Translations under genes and position numbers: made by a program
The notes under the pieces: generated by a model
What the model was told of the DNA's origin: nothing
Seen by the model: the letters and a program-made list of their open reading frames with translations, nothing else
Database searches by the model: none
Shown: in pieces, positions 42,170 through 51,981 of the stretch
Numbering within the stretch: the first letter of the stretch is position 1
Layout: the number at the start of each line of letters is the position of its first letter
From: Brevundimonas diminuta
Lineage (GTDB): Bacteria > Pseudomonadota > Alphaproteobacteria > Caulobacterales > Caulobacteraceae
DNA: 64,000 bases
Assembly: GCF_022654015.1 (NCBI RefSeq)
Contig: NZ_CP073063.1
Coordinates: 2,811,501-2,875,500, forward strand
Reading direction: 5' to 3'

Positions 42170-42724
42170 TTACCGCTTCCGGCTGTTCGCCAGGGAGATA
42201 TCCCGAGCCGCTTCTGAGGACCTGACAGCCTCATGGTGCGGCTTCGAAGAGGCCGAAGTGTCGCGCGGCTGCATCAAAACGGCCAGGCGTTCGACAGCTT
42301 GAGCCATCGCCAGTCGTTCGCTGTGTGGAAGTTCCGCCAAGGCGGCGAGAAAGCCGTCGCCGAGCAGGCCCGGGGACGTATTCAACGCCTGCCGCCCAGC
42401 GTCGGTCAAACGCACATGGACGACGCGGCGATCGACGGTGGAGCGATAGCGGGCGGCCATGCCCTTGGCTTCGAGCTTGTCCAGTACGGCGACGACGGTC
42501 GGCGCCGACATGGAAACGTCCCGAGATATGGCGCTGGTGCTGACTTCACCCAATGCGCGGATGGATTGCAGCACGAGGAGTTGCGGCAGCGTCAGCCCGG
42601 TCAGACGTGAGATTTCTCGAGACCGAACATCAATCGCCTGGGCGATGCGTCGGACCGACCGGACAAGGGATGCGGTGGCGTCAACCGCCACGTCAGGGCC
42701 TGGCTCATGGGAAATATCGGCCAT
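42170..42724 (-). CDS. MarR-family transcriptional regulator
   Basis: 184 aa from the ATG at 42724 (ADISHEPGPD); upstream in-frame starts at 42754 and 42775 exist. A winged helix (about 35-130) contains LTLPQLLVLQSIRALGEVST (20 residues), the recognition helix SAPTVVAVLDKLEAKG and wing RYRSTVDRRVVHVRLTDAG. It is divergent from the NAGGN osmolyte operon, with 65 bp between, so it probably controls that operon. Effector unknown. Confidence 0.88.
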   Translation of the reverse strand: MADISHEPGPDVAVDATASLVRSVRRIAQAIDVRSREISRLTGLTLPQLLVLQSIRALGEVSTSAISRDVSMSAPTVVAVLDKLEAKGMAARYRSTVDRRVVHVRLTDAGRQALNTSPGLLGDGFLAALAELPHSERLAMAQAVERLAVLMQPRDTSASSKPHHEAVRSSEAARDISLANSRKR

Positions 42725-42789
42725 TCGGGTTGAACTCTTTCGTGTCCTAACCATTTGTACCCGCTGCTTCCACAATTCAAGGAGGACCC

Positions 42790-44565
42790 ATGTGCGGTCT
42801 TAGCGGCGAGATCAATTTCGACGGACGACCGGCCGATGCCGACGCCGTTCATCGTATGACCGATGCGCTCTCGCCCCGTGGACCGGATGGCTCGGGCATT
42901 GTTGTGCGCGGCCCGGTGGGGCTGGGTCACCGACGCCTGAAGATTATCGACCTGTCGGAGAAGGCGCAGCAGCCGATGGTGGACGCCGACCTGGGCGTGA
43001 CCCTGGCGTTCAACGGCTGCATCTACAACTATCCCGAACTGCGCGAAGAGCTGCAGGGGATGGGTTTCCGCTTCTTCTCGCACGGCGACACCGAGGTCAT
43101 CATCAAGGCCTGGAAGGCGTGGGGCGAAGCCTGCGTCGAGCGGTTCAAGGGCATGTTCGCCTTCGTGCTGCATGAGCGCGACACCGGCCGCACCGTGATC
43201 GCCCGCGACCGCTTCGGCATCAAGCCGCTGTATCTGGCCGAACACGGCAAGCGTCTGCGCTTCGCCTCGACCCTGCCGGCCCTGCTGGCGGCGGGCGACG
43301 TGGATAAGACCATCGATCCCGTCGGCCTGCACCACTACATGACCTTCCATGCGGTGGTGCCGCCGCCGCACACCATCCTGAAAGGTGTCAAGAAGTTCCC
43401 GCCGGCCACCATCCGCGTGATCGAGGCGGATGGGCGGGCCAAGGACCGCCTCTACTGGCAGCCCGACATGACCCGCCATCCCGAGGATGCGGCCCTGACG
43501 GCCGAGGATTGGCGCGACCGGGTCCTCGACGGTCTGCGCAAAGCGGTGAAGCGCCGTATGGTCGCCGACGTGCCGGTGGGCGTGCTGTTGTCAGGCGGGG
43601 TGGATTCCAGCCTGATTGTCGGTCTGCTGGCCGAACTGGGTCAGAAGGACCTGATGACCTTCTCGGTCGGTTTCGAAGAGGCCAATGGCGAGAAGGGCGA
43701 CGAGTTCGTCTATTCCGACCTGATCGCCAAACATTACGGGACCAAGCATCACCAGATCTTCGTGCCGCACCAGCGGCTGATGGAGGCCCTGCCGGGCGCC
43801 ATCGGCGCCATGTCGGAACCGATGGTCTCCTACGACAATGTCGGCTTCTACCTGCTGAGCCAGGAAGTTTCCAAACACATCAAGGTGGTGCAGTCGGGAC
43901 AGGGCGCCGACGAGGTGTTCGCCGGTTATCACTGGTATCCGCCGATGCTGGGCGCGACCGATCCGGTCGGAACCTACGCCAAGGCCTTCTTCGACCGCAG
44001 CCATGCCACGCTGAAGACCCAGCTGAACGGCGCCTATATGGCCGACACCGACGTCAGCCGCGCCCTTGTCGAGGCTCATTTTGCGCAAGGCCGCGCAGCG
44101 ACTCCGGTCGACCAGGCCCTGCGTCTGGACAGCCAGGTGATGCTGGTCGACGACCCGGTGAAGCGGGTCGACAACATGACCATGGCCTGGGGCCTGGAGG
44201 CGCGCGTACCCTTCCTGGATCACGAACTGGTCGAACTGGCGGGTCGCATTCCGCCCGAGCACAAGCTGGCGCAAGGCGGCAAGGGCGTGCTGAAAGAGGC
44301 CGCGCGTCTGGTGATCCCCTCCGAGGTCATCGATCGCAAGAAGGGGTATTTCCCCGTACCCGCGCTGAAATACATCCAGGGTCCATATCTGGAGATGGTG
44401 CGCGAGGCCCTGACCAATCAGGCCGCGCGCGACCGCGGCCTGTTCGACCGGGGCTATCTGGACACCCTGTTCGCCAATCCGACCGAGCACATCACACCCC
44501 TTCGCGGCTCCGAGCTTTGGCAGGTCGCCGTCCTGGAAATGTGGATGCAGCAGCATGGCGTCTGA
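42790..44565 (+). CDS. N-acetylglutaminylglutamine amidotransferase (NAGGN synthesis)
   Basis: 591 aa asparagine-synthetase-like enzyme. Class II glutamine amidotransferase domain with Cys2 (MCGLSGEINFDG) and HRRLKIIDLSEKAQQPM; synthetase domain with the PP-loop VLLSGGVDSSLIVGLL (about 258). It converts the C-terminal carboxyl of N-acetylglutaminylglutamine to an amide, giving the osmoprotectant NAGGN. This assignment rather than asparagine synthase rests on the fused GNAT/ATP-grasp and M42 genes following. Ribosome site AAGGAGG. The next gene overlaps by 11 bp. Confidence 0.93.
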   Translation: MCGLSGEINFDGRPADADAVHRMTDALSPRGPDGSGIVVRGPVGLGHRRLKIIDLSEKAQQPMVDADLGVTLAFNGCIYNYPELREELQGMGFRFFSHGDTEVIIKAWKAWGEACVERFKGMFAFVLHERDTGRTVIARDRFGIKPLYLAEHGKRLRFASTLPALLAAGDVDKTIDPVGLHHYMTFHAVVPPPHTILKGVKKFPPATIRVIEADGRAKDRLYWQPDMTRHPEDAALTAEDWRDRVLDGLRKAVKRRMVADVPVGVLLSGGVDSSLIVGLLAELGQKDLMTFSVGFEEANGEKGDEFVYSDLIAKHYGTKHHQIFVPHQRLMEALPGAIGAMSEPMVSYDNVGFYLLSQEVSKHIKVVQSGQGADEVFAGYHWYPPMLGATDPVGTYAKAFFDRSHATLKTQLNGAYMADTDVSRALVEAHFAQGRAATPVDQALRLDSQVMLVDDPVKRVDNMTMAWGLEARVPFLDHELVELAGRIPPEHKLAQGGKGVLKEAARLVIPSEVIDRKKGYFPVPALKYIQGPYLEMVREALTNQAARDRGLFDRGYLDTLFANPTEHITPLRGSELWQVAVLEMWMQQHGV

Positions 44566-46324
44566 TATCCGCTCCGAGCGATCAAAGGCGCATCGGCTCA
44601 AACGTCTGCGGCACGAGGGCCTGAAGCCCCCGGTGCAGTCGGGAGACGGACCGACCTTGGATGCCGTGCTGGACTGCGGCTGGGGCCGACTGCTGTTCGC
44701 CCAGACCTTCGAGACGGCCGAGCCGTTGGTCGAGGCCCTGCGCGCGGAGGGGCCGGACCGGCGCGACATCGCCTTCTATGTTCGCAATCCGCACGTCCTT
44801 TTGGCCTCGGCGCCGCAGGAGTTGTTCCTGGATCCGTCGCACACCTATCGGCTGGAACTGGCGACCTATCGCACCAGCCGACGCCAGCCCCGAGGCTTCA
44901 CCGTGCGCCGGCTGACGTCGGAAACGGATGCGCAGGCGGTCAACGACATCTACGCCAAGCGCAAGATGGTGCCGGTTCCGCCAGACTTCTTCTGGTCGCA
45001 TCGGGACGACCGAACCCTGACCTATTTCGTCGCCGAGGACACCGTGACGGGGGCTGTGATCGGCACCGTGACGGGCGTCAACCATGCCCGCGCCTTTCAA
45101 GATCCGGAATGCGGCTCTTCGCTATGGTGCCTGGCGGTCGATCCGCAGGCGACCCAGCCGGGCGTCGGCGAGGCCCTGGTTCGGCGTCTGGCCGAACACT
45201 TCAAGACCCAAGGTCTGGCGCACATGGACCTGTCGGTCATGCACGACAACGACCAGGCCATCGCCCTGTACGAAAAGCTGGGTTTCCGTCGCGTCTCCTT
45301 CTTCGGGGTCAAACGTAAGAACCCGATCAACGAGGCTCTGTTCGTCGGCCCGACCGACGACCACGACCTGAACCCCTATGCCCGGATCATCGTCGACGAG
45401 GCGCGTCGGCGCGGCATCCATACCGAGATCATCGACGGTGAGGGCGGGCTGTTTCGCCTGAACTGGGGCGGCCGCTCGGTCCGGTGTCGCGAAAGTCTGT
45501 CGGAGTTGACCTCGGCCGTCGCGCTCAGCATCTGCGACGACAAGCGGATGACGCGACGCATCGTCGAGGCGGCCGGCGTGCGCGTTCCCGAGAGGATCGA
45601 TCCCGAAAGCCCGTCGGCCATCGATGCAGCGCTGAGCAAGTTCGGCGCCCTGGTCGTCAAACCGGCGCGCGGCGAACAGGGGCAAGGCGTCGCGGTCGGC
45701 CTGACGACGACGAGCGAGGTCCAGACGGCTTTGGTCCGGGCGCGCCGCATCTGTTCCGAGGTTCTGGTCGAGGAACAGGTTCAGGGCGAGGACCTTCGGC
45801 TGGTGGTGATCGACTACAAGGTCGTCGCCTGCGCCCTGCGTCGTCCGCCGCGCGTCTTCGGCGACGGCCGCTCGACCTTGCGCGCCCTCGTCGAACACCA
45901 AAGCCGTCGTCGCGCCGCCGCCACCGGTGGGGAATCCACCATCCCGATCGACGCCGAGACCGAACGCACCCTGGCCGAGGCCGGCTATCGTCTCGACGAC
46001 GTGGCGGCGGAAGGGGCCGAGATTTTGGTGCGCAAGGCTGCTAACCTGCACCTGGGCGGCACCATCCATGATGTGACGGATGAGGTGCATCCCGCCCTGA
46101 TCCGCGCCGCCGTCGCCGCCGCGCGCGCCATCGACATTCCGGTCACCGGCATCGACCTGATGGTGAAGTCGTCGCGCGAACCCGACTACGCCTTCATCGA
46201 AGCCAATGAGCGCCCCGGCCTGGCCAACCACGAACCCCAACCGACTGCCGAGCGTTTCGTGGATCTGCTCTTTCCACTGTCCGCACCGGCCGCTGCGCGG
46301 ACATTTTCGCGACCCGAAGCCTGA
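44555..46324 (+). CDS. ngg: N-acetylglutaminylglutamine synthetase (GNAT plus ATP-grasp)
   Basis: 589 aa fusion. The GNAT acetyltransferase domain (about 110-255) has SSLWCLAVDPQATQPGVGEA (20 residues) and the C-terminal signature ALYEKLGFRRV. The ATP-grasp domain (about 290-570) has KPARGEQGQGVAVGL and ends FIEANERPGLANHEP. It should acetylate glutamine and ligate a second glutamine to make the NAGGN precursor. It lies between the amidotransferase and the M42 peptidase, the standard locus order. Confidence 0.94.
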   Translation: MASDIRSERSKAHRLKRLRHEGLKPPVQSGDGPTLDAVLDCGWGRLLFAQTFETAEPLVEALRAEGPDRRDIAFYVRNPHVLLASAPQELFLDPSHTYRLELATYRTSRRQPRGFTVRRLTSETDAQAVNDIYAKRKMVPVPPDFFWSHRDDRTLTYFVAEDTVTGAVIGTVTGVNHARAFQDPECGSSLWCLAVDPQATQPGVGEALVRRLAEHFKTQGLAHMDLSVMHDNDQAIALYEKLGFRRVSFFGVKRKNPINEALFVGPTDDHDLNPYARIIVDEARRRGIHTEIIDGEGGLFRLNWGGRSVRCRESLSELTSAVALSICDDKRMTRRIVEAAGVRVPERIDPESPSAIDAALSKFGALVVKPARGEQGQGVAVGLTTTSEVQTALVRARRICSEVLVEEQVQGEDLRLVVIDYKVVACALRRPPRVFGDGRSTLRALVEHQSRRRAAATGGESTIPIDAETERTLAEAGYRLDDVAAEGAEILVRKAANLHLGGTIHDVTDEVHPALIRAAVAAARAIDIPVTGIDLMVKSSREPDYAFIEANERPGLANHEPQPTAERFVDLLFPLSAPAAARTFSRPEA

Positions 46325-46334
46325 AGGAGGCCCC

Positions 46335-47459
46335 TTGGCCCGCCCCGCGATAGACCTCGACTACCTGAAGGCCCGTTTGGCCGACCTGCTGAACACGCCC
46401 AGCCCGACCGGCTATACGGACGAGGCGGTCTGGCTCTTGTGCCGCGAACTGGAGCGGCTGGGCCTCGACTATGAGATGACCCGCCGCGGCGCCCTTCGCG
46501 CACGCTTGCCGGGCCGGACGCCAAAACCGGCGCGCGCCATCGTCGCCCACGTCGACACCCTGGGCGCGCAGGTCAAACAGGTGAAGGCGAACGGCCGGCT
46601 GGAGTTGGTCGCGATCGGTCACTGGTCGTCGCGTTTCGCCGAGGGTGCGCGGGCGACGATCTTCTCCGAGGCCGGCGCCTATCGCGGCACCATCCTGCCG
46701 TTGAAGGCGTCGGGCCATACTTTCAACGAAGAGGTCGACACCCAGCCGGTGAACTGGGCCCAGGTCGAACTGCGCATCGACGCCGTGACCCACGGCCGCG
46801 AAGACACCCTGGCCCTGGGCGTGGATGTAGGCGACATCGTCGCCATCGATCCGCAGCCCGAGTTCATCGATACCGGCTTCGTCGTCTCGCGCCATCTGGA
46901 CGACAAGGCGGGCGTCGCCACCCTTTTGGCCGCGCTGGAATGCATGATCCGCGAAGATCGCACGCCGACGGTCGATACCTGGTGGCTGTTCACGATCGCC
47001 GAGGAGGTCGGGCTGGGCGCCTCGTCCGTGCTGATCCCGGATGTCGCCGCCATGGTGACGGTCGACAACGGCACGACCGCACCCGGCCAGAACTCGTCGG
47101 AGTTCGGCGTCACCATCGCCATGGCCGACCAGACAGGCCCCTTCGACTGGCACCTGTCACGCAAATTGGTTCAACTGGCCCGCGACCACGACATCCCGCA
47201 CCAGAAGGACGTCTTCCGATACTATCGCTCGGACTCGGCTTCGGCTCTGGAAGCCGGCGCCGACATCCGGACCGCCCTGGTCACCTTCGGCATCGACGCC
47301 AGCCACGGCTATGAACGCATTCACGAAAGCGCGCTGGAAGACCTGTCGCGCCTGCTGATCGCCTATGCCGAAAGCGACGTCGAAATCAGCCGTGACGCCA
47401 AGTCTTTGAGCGGGGCAAAGGGCTTCACCCACCAGCCTGTCGGCGACGAGGTGGATTAG
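46335..47459 (+). CDS. M42-family peptidase of the NAGGN system
   Basis: 374 aa from TTG 46335, chosen because AAGGAGG lies just upstream and the protein then begins ARPAIDLDYLKARL; a longer frame exists but overlaps ngg. Metal ligands are in AIVAHVDTLGAQVK (His/Asp), HLDDKAGVATLL (Asp), TIAEEVGLGAS (catalytic Glu pair), VDNGTTAPG (Asp) and a late His in DASHGYERIH. Likely a cytoplasmic metallo-aminopeptidase that degrades or trims the osmolyte. Last gene of the three-gene operon. Confidence 0.93.
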   Translation: MARPAIDLDYLKARLADLLNTPSPTGYTDEAVWLLCRELERLGLDYEMTRRGALRARLPGRTPKPARAIVAHVDTLGAQVKQVKANGRLELVAIGHWSSRFAEGARATIFSEAGAYRGTILPLKASGHTFNEEVDTQPVNWAQVELRIDAVTHGREDTLALGVDVGDIVAIDPQPEFIDTGFVVSRHLDDKAGVATLLAALECMIREDRTPTVDTWWLFTIAEEVGLGASSVLIPDVAAMVTVDNGTTAPGQNSSEFGVTIAMADQTGPFDWHLSRKLVQLARDHDIPHQKDVFRYYRSDSASALEAGADIRTALVTFGIDASHGYERIHESALEDLSRLLIAYAESDVEISRDAKSLSGAKGFTHQPVGDEVD

Positions 47460-47730
47460 CGCGTAGGGGATCGCATTCGCTTAGCCGCCTAAACTCAGCC
47501 AATGCATGTCAGACTGAGGCAGCCTTCGAGGGGTTCCCTCTCTTGGCGCCGGGCCGCACTACAGCCGACCCAGATCCAAAACCGGTTGAAGCATTGTCCA
47601 GTGATCAGCGGATTTTTGGTCGCAGAAAGTCTGTGCAAATTCGCTCAGCGCTCGATCCGGTTTCAAGTGGTCCCGAAACCCATATCGAGGCACTCCTTGA
47701 CAGATCAGTCGGTCGTGAACGTCATGGCCT

Positions 47731-48408
47731 ATGGCGATCTCTCGACGGTCTGTGGCGTTTGTGGCGCTGATTATGCTGGGTCAGGCGTCCGGCGCTGCGG
47801 CTCAGTCCGTGCGGGCGGATCGGCAAAGCATCGATCAAGCCTATGCGATCGTGGATTTCCAGACGTCGCGCAGCGGTCGTGAAATCGCGCGAGCCCTGCA
47901 GCGCCATCTCGATCGCCTGCCGGTGCAAGCGAACTATCGTCAGCTGAACATGGGCGATGCGCCGCGTTCGCCCGGTCGCTTCACTCTGGTCGATCCGACT
48001 GCGCAGAGCGCCTTTGGTCTGCAAGGCCCGGCGACACGCGCGCCGGCCGGATGGCTGAGCGCGCCGCGAACGGTGGTGTGCACGGGCGCGAGCTGGCGCG
48101 CCGAGGCCGCCCAGCGTGTGCAGGCGCGGATCGAGCAGCACTACACACTGTGCCTGTTTCCGTATCGCGATGGACGGCGCCGGGGACATCAGTTGAACGT
48201 CTATGCCTCGACCCTGCTGGAGGGCGATCCGGCGATACCCGTTCGACGCTCCGATGAAGTGGAAAGCCCGGCCGTCTTCATTCGCAGCGCGATGGAGGCG
48301 GTGGAGCGGGTGACGGGGCGCAGGGGCGTCTGGATCGAAAACCGCACGGCCGAGCGGGATCGACCGTTCACCAAGGACAACGACGCCCTGTCCGCCCAGA
48401 CGAACTAG
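47731..48408 (+). CDS. Secreted protein of unknown function
   Basis: 225 aa with a signal peptide (SRRSVAFVALIMLGQASGAA ending near AAAQSVRA). No recognised domain. Features are a helical DFQTSRSGREIARALQRHLD, two Cys (VVCTGASW and TLCLFPYRDG) that could form a disulfide, and a C-terminal VFIRSAMEAVERVTGRRG. The 271-bp spacer before it is non-coding with no clear promoter. Confidence 0.75.
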   Translation: MAISRRSVAFVALIMLGQASGAAAQSVRADRQSIDQAYAIVDFQTSRSGREIARALQRHLDRLPVQANYRQLNMGDAPRSPGRFTLVDPTAQSAFGLQGPATRAPAGWLSAPRTVVCTGASWRAEAAQRVQARIEQHYTLCLFPYRDGRRRGHQLNVYASTLLEGDPAIPVRRSDEVESPAVFIRSAMEAVERVTGRRGVWIENRTAERDRPFTKDNDALSAQTN

Positions 48409-48421
48409 GCGCAAAAAACAA

Positions 48422-48446
48422 CGGCCCCGATCGTCGATCGGGGCCG
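48422..48446 (-). terminator. Intrinsic terminator of the autotransporter gene
   Basis: Perfect 11-bp stem CGGCCCCGATC / GATCGGGGCCG with loop GTC. On the minus strand it is followed by TTGTTTTTTG, so it terminates the minus-strand gene and may also act for the convergent secreted-protein gene. Confidence 0.88.
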
Positions 48447-48470
48447 CCGCCGTCTTATCCTGTCGTCAGA

Positions 48471-51400
48471 TCAGAACCTGACGCTGAACCGGCCATAGAT
48501 GCGGTTATCGCGATACTCGTCCTTGTAGAGGCCGGTGTAGCCCAGCTCGATCGCGGTGCGTTCGGTCGCCTGGATGTTGAAGCCCAAGCCGCCCGAGATC
48601 ACGTCGTCGCCAGGATTGGCTCCGTCGATCAGGAAGCGCGGACCGTCGGCGAAGGCGGCGTCGAAGACCGGCCCGTCCCCGTTCAGGTCGTGGGTGTAGG
48701 CCAGGTGGGTCACGGCCGACAGACGCGCACGCCCCTCGCCGCCCGCCAGCACGGTGCGGGTGCGGAAGCCGGCGGTCAGCAGATCGGCCTTTTGCTTCAC
48801 ATTGCCCGACAGAGCGGCGTCGCCGCCCGTCTCAACGACGTCGGCGTCGTATTCGACGTGGCTGTAGCCGGCGTAGGGCTCGAACATCGTGCCGCCGACA
48901 GCGCGGCTCCACGCCACCTCGCCATAGGCCTGCCAGACGTCGCCGTCGTAGTCGCCGACCAGGGCGTTGGTGAAGGCGTTCAGCTGGGCCGTACGATCCG
49001 TGCGGACATCGGCGCTGGCCCACGATCCGCCGACGCGGATCTGGAAGTCGCCGACGCCGGCGCCGCCATAGACGCCGATCTGCTCGCTGGTGACCCGGCC
49101 GGTCGAGCTGAGACGCGGCGAGCGCAGTTCCGAGCGGGTTTCGCCCAGCGAAACGCCGACGTGGACGTCGTTCGCCAACGCCTTCTCGGCCCCGACCAGA
49201 TAGCCGGAGGCTTCGTTGCGGAAGCCCGCGAGGCCGTCATGCGCCGAGCCCCGGCCGTTGCCGAAGACCCCGCTGCCCCAGACCGACACGCCGTTGCCGA
49301 CGTAGGTGGCCGCGCCGCCCTGGCTGCGTCCGCGCTCGGACATGGCGTCGCGGATGACGCGGGCATCCGAAACAGCCAGGCCGCCCAGGGTGGCGTGGAC
49401 CTCGCCCGTCAGGCCGCTGAGCGCGCCCTGAACCGCAGGCACGCTGGCGTCCAGCAGGGCGTTTTCCAGCGACAGATCGCGGTTGGTCCCGGTCGCGGTG
49501 TTGTTGATCATGACGTCCAGCGCGCCGCCGACCGACTGCTGGTTGTCCGTGCGGCCCAGCGAAGCCACGGTCACGTCGTTGCGCCGCACCGTCAGGACCA
49601 CGCCGTTGGTCGAATAGGTCAGCACCGGGGCCAGGAAGGCCAGATCGCTCTGGGCGCCGCTGAACGTGCCCGTCACCGCACCGGTCGAGTTAATGATGTT
49701 CATCCGCGTGCGCAGATTCCATTCGCCGTTGTCGGCCTTCAGGATCACTTGGCCGCCGTCGATCTTGGTCGTGCCGCCCACGTTCAGGCGAGAATAGGCC
49801 GCGCCGTTCACGCTGGAGCGAATCCACAGGAATGAGCCCGGCTTGAAGTTCAGGTTGCCGGCGACCGTCAGGGTTCCGAACGGATTGACGCCGTCGCCGG
49901 GCGACACCACGCCGCCGCTTTCCGCCGTCAGGTTCGCCAGTCGACCGGTGCCGCCGATCATGCCGACGCCGCCGACGGTGGCGCTGGAGCGCAGCAGGCT
50001 GCCGTTGATCGTCAGAAGGCCGCCCTCGACCCGGGTCGGGCCGCTGTAGTCGTTGGCGCCCGTCAGGATCAGCTGACCGCCGCCCTTTTTGACCAGACCG
50101 CCGATGTCATTGCCGAAGTTGGCCTTGACCTCGGCCGAATAGCGGTCGCGCGCATCGCCGATGTTGTTGCTCCAGATATCGACCGTGCCCACGGCGACGG
50201 TGACGTCGCGGGTGTCGCGCAGCGCCGTCGGTCCGCGCAGGGCCACGTCCATTTGCGGGGCACCCCAGCCCGAGCGCAGATCGACACCCGGCGTGTCCAG
50301 ATCCTTGGAGCTGGACACCAGAATGTCCGAGATCAGCGCCGTCGAATATTCGGGGAAGTTCTCCATCAGCAGGGCCGCGAAGCCCGAGATGTTCGGCGCC
50401 GCCATCGACGTGCCGGTGTAGGCCGCATAACCGCCGCCCGTATATTTGATGTACTGGTTCAGCACGCGCTGAAGCTCGTCATTGGCGTACTGCAAAACCG
50501 CGCCCGAGAAGGCCGGGGTCAGCAGCGCCATGTTGTTGGTCGAGGTCAGTAGCCCTGCCAGAACGGAGGTGAAGCCGTCCGGATCACCCAGCCGCGCCCC
50601 CGAAACCAAGGTGATGGCGGCCGCCTGACGTCCGACTTCGCGGCGCCATGCGTCTTCATTGTAGGTCGGGCCACCAGAGGCGCGAGCGGCCAAATAGGCG
50701 TTTAGAACGCCGATGAACTGGTTCACCGACGCGGTTTGAAGGGCGGTAACCGTAGTCGCGGAATACAGGCTGGCGTAGTTGGCGCGCGGATAGAGGGCCA
50801 GGATGCCCGCCCGGTCCATCGTATAAGCGGGCACCGACGAGACGACGGCCGAACCCGGTCCAGCGACGCACCAGGTCGCCGTCTGACCGCAGAAGCTGGT
50901 CGAGGGGTCGGCGGCGGTGAAGCTGGAATAGTTGGCGACCGACAGCCAGTTGGAGCGCAGACGCGGATCGTTCAGCGGTGCGGCCGCATCGATCCCGGCG
51001 TGGACGCCATAGCCGTTGCCGGCCGAGAAGACGACCAGAACGTCCTTGTCCAAAACCGGTTTGTAGAAGTCGCCGTAGTTGCGATTGAACGACGCCAGCA
51101 CGGTCGGCAGCGAGGCGTTGAACGGCAGGGAGTTGCCGCTGCCCCAGCTGTTGTTGATGATGCGCACCTGGCCGGTATTGGCCAGGTCGACGATGTTCTG
51201 GTTCTGGGTGGCGACGATCTTTCCGTCGATGATCGCGTCCTTGTACCAGAGGAAGTCGCCGGCCGAGAAGTTGGCGGTGGCGGCGTAAAGCTTGGCGTTG
51301 AAGGCGTTGCCGAACATCGGCTGGCCCGCCACGCGATCGCCGGCGATGGTGCCGGACACGTGGGTGCCGTGACCTTCCCACTGGCGACGCGGATTGATCA

Positions 51401-51773
51401 TGCCGTCGTTGCCATAGCCGGCGACCGCCTGGCTACGCAGGCCTGTCACCTTGCCGGCCGATCCGAACAGGGGGTGGGCCATGTAAACGCCGGCGTCATT
51501 GACCCCCACGGTCTGTCCGCGCCCGCTCAGGCCCATGGCGTAGGCGTGCTCCAGCCCCAGGAAGCCCTTGGAATAATCGACCGCGAACTGGCTGTCCGCG
51601 CGCCAGGACGCGATGGCCGTTTGATAGTTCGTCGTGCGCGTGCCGTTGGCCATGTAGAAGCCGCCGGCCGGGGCCGTGGGAGCCGGAGCGGTCTGCGCCG
51701 CCGCCGTCGTGCCCACCATGATCGCGACGCCTGCCGCTGCGGCCAGCAGACCGCCCTTGAAACTGAAACTCAA
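48471..51773 (-). CDS. Subtilisin-type (S8) autotransporter protease
   Basis: 1100 aa type V secreted protease. Signal peptide to about AAAQTAPA. The S8 domain has Asp in VGVNDAGVY (about 102), His in EGHGTHVSGTIAGD (about 138) and Ser in GTSMAAPNISGFAAL (about 453). An autotransporter-associated repeat (KKGGGQLILTGANDYSGPTR) and a beta-helix-like linker follow. The final about 280 residues form the autotransporter beta-barrel, ending in a terminal Phe (YGRFSVRF). It should be displayed or released at the cell surface. Long leader with a palindrome upstream. Confidence 0.94.
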   Translation of the reverse strand: MSFSFKGGLLAAAAGVAIMVGTTAAAQTAPAPTAPAGGFYMANGTRTTNYQTAIASWRADSQFAVDYSKGFLGLEHAYAMGLSGRGQTVGVNDAGVYMAHPLFGSAGKVTGLRSQAVAGYGNDGMINPRRQWEGHGTHVSGTIAGDRVAGQPMFGNAFNAKLYAATANFSAGDFLWYKDAIIDGKIVATQNQNIVDLANTGQVRIINNSWGSGNSLPFNASLPTVLASFNRNYGDFYKPVLDKDVLVVFSAGNGYGVHAGIDAAAPLNDPRLRSNWLSVANYSSFTAADPSTSFCGQTATWCVAGPGSAVVSSVPAYTMDRAGILALYPRANYASLYSATTVTALQTASVNQFIGVLNAYLAARASGGPTYNEDAWRREVGRQAAAITLVSGARLGDPDGFTSVLAGLLTSTNNMALLTPAFSGAVLQYANDELQRVLNQYIKYTGGGYAAYTGTSMAAPNISGFAALLMENFPEYSTALISDILVSSSKDLDTPGVDLRSGWGAPQMDVALRGPTALRDTRDVTVAVGTVDIWSNNIGDARDRYSAEVKANFGNDIGGLVKKGGGQLILTGANDYSGPTRVEGGLLTINGSLLRSSATVGGVGMIGGTGRLANLTAESGGVVSPGDGVNPFGTLTVAGNLNFKPGSFLWIRSSVNGAAYSRLNVGGTTKIDGGQVILKADNGEWNLRTRMNIINSTGAVTGTFSGAQSDLAFLAPVLTYSTNGVVLTVRRNDVTVASLGRTDNQQSVGGALDVMINNTATGTNRDLSLENALLDASVPAVQGALSGLTGEVHATLGGLAVSDARVIRDAMSERGRSQGGAATYVGNGVSVWGSGVFGNGRGSAHDGLAGFRNEASGYLVGAEKALANDVHVGVSLGETRSELRSPRLSSTGRVTSEQIGVYGGAGVGDFQIRVGGSWASADVRTDRTAQLNAFTNALVGDYDGDVWQAYGEVAWSRAVGGTMFEPYAGYSHVEYDADVVETGGDAALSGNVKQKADLLTAGFRTRTVLAGGEGRARLSAVTHLAYTHDLNGDGPVFDAAFADGPRFLIDGANPGDDVISGGLGFNIQATERTAIELGYTGLYKDEYRDNRIYGRFSVRF

Positions 51774-51871
51774 AACCTACCCCCTGCGGCCTGCGGCCGA
51801 CGACTCTACTGCGCCCCCGCGACGCAACTCCGACGCACAAATCGAAGGTGTTTCGCGTTGTCGTCAACCAC

Positions 51872-51898
51872 ATTTTAGCCTTGGGACGTTTCGTCCCA
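51872..51898 (-). promoter_or_regulatory. Candidate promoter with embedded palindrome for the autotransporter
   Basis: On the minus strand GCTAAAAT (51879-51872) matches 7 of 8 bases of the Caulobacter -10. The palindrome TGGGACG-TTT-CGTCCCA (51882-51898) lies directly upstream and partly supplies a poor -35. A repressor could act here. The start would be about 90 bp before the ATG. Confidence 0.4.
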
Positions 51899-51981
51899 GC
51901 CGGATTGTTTGGGATAAACCAATCTCTTGCGCTCAAGCTTGAGGCGCCGGGCGCGCCTTTGGCAGGTGGCGTGGCGCGTGA

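Noticed and set aside
47697..47702. TTGACA before the secreted unknown protein
   Set aside because: It lies only 28 bp before the ATG, leaving no room for a -10 and leader.
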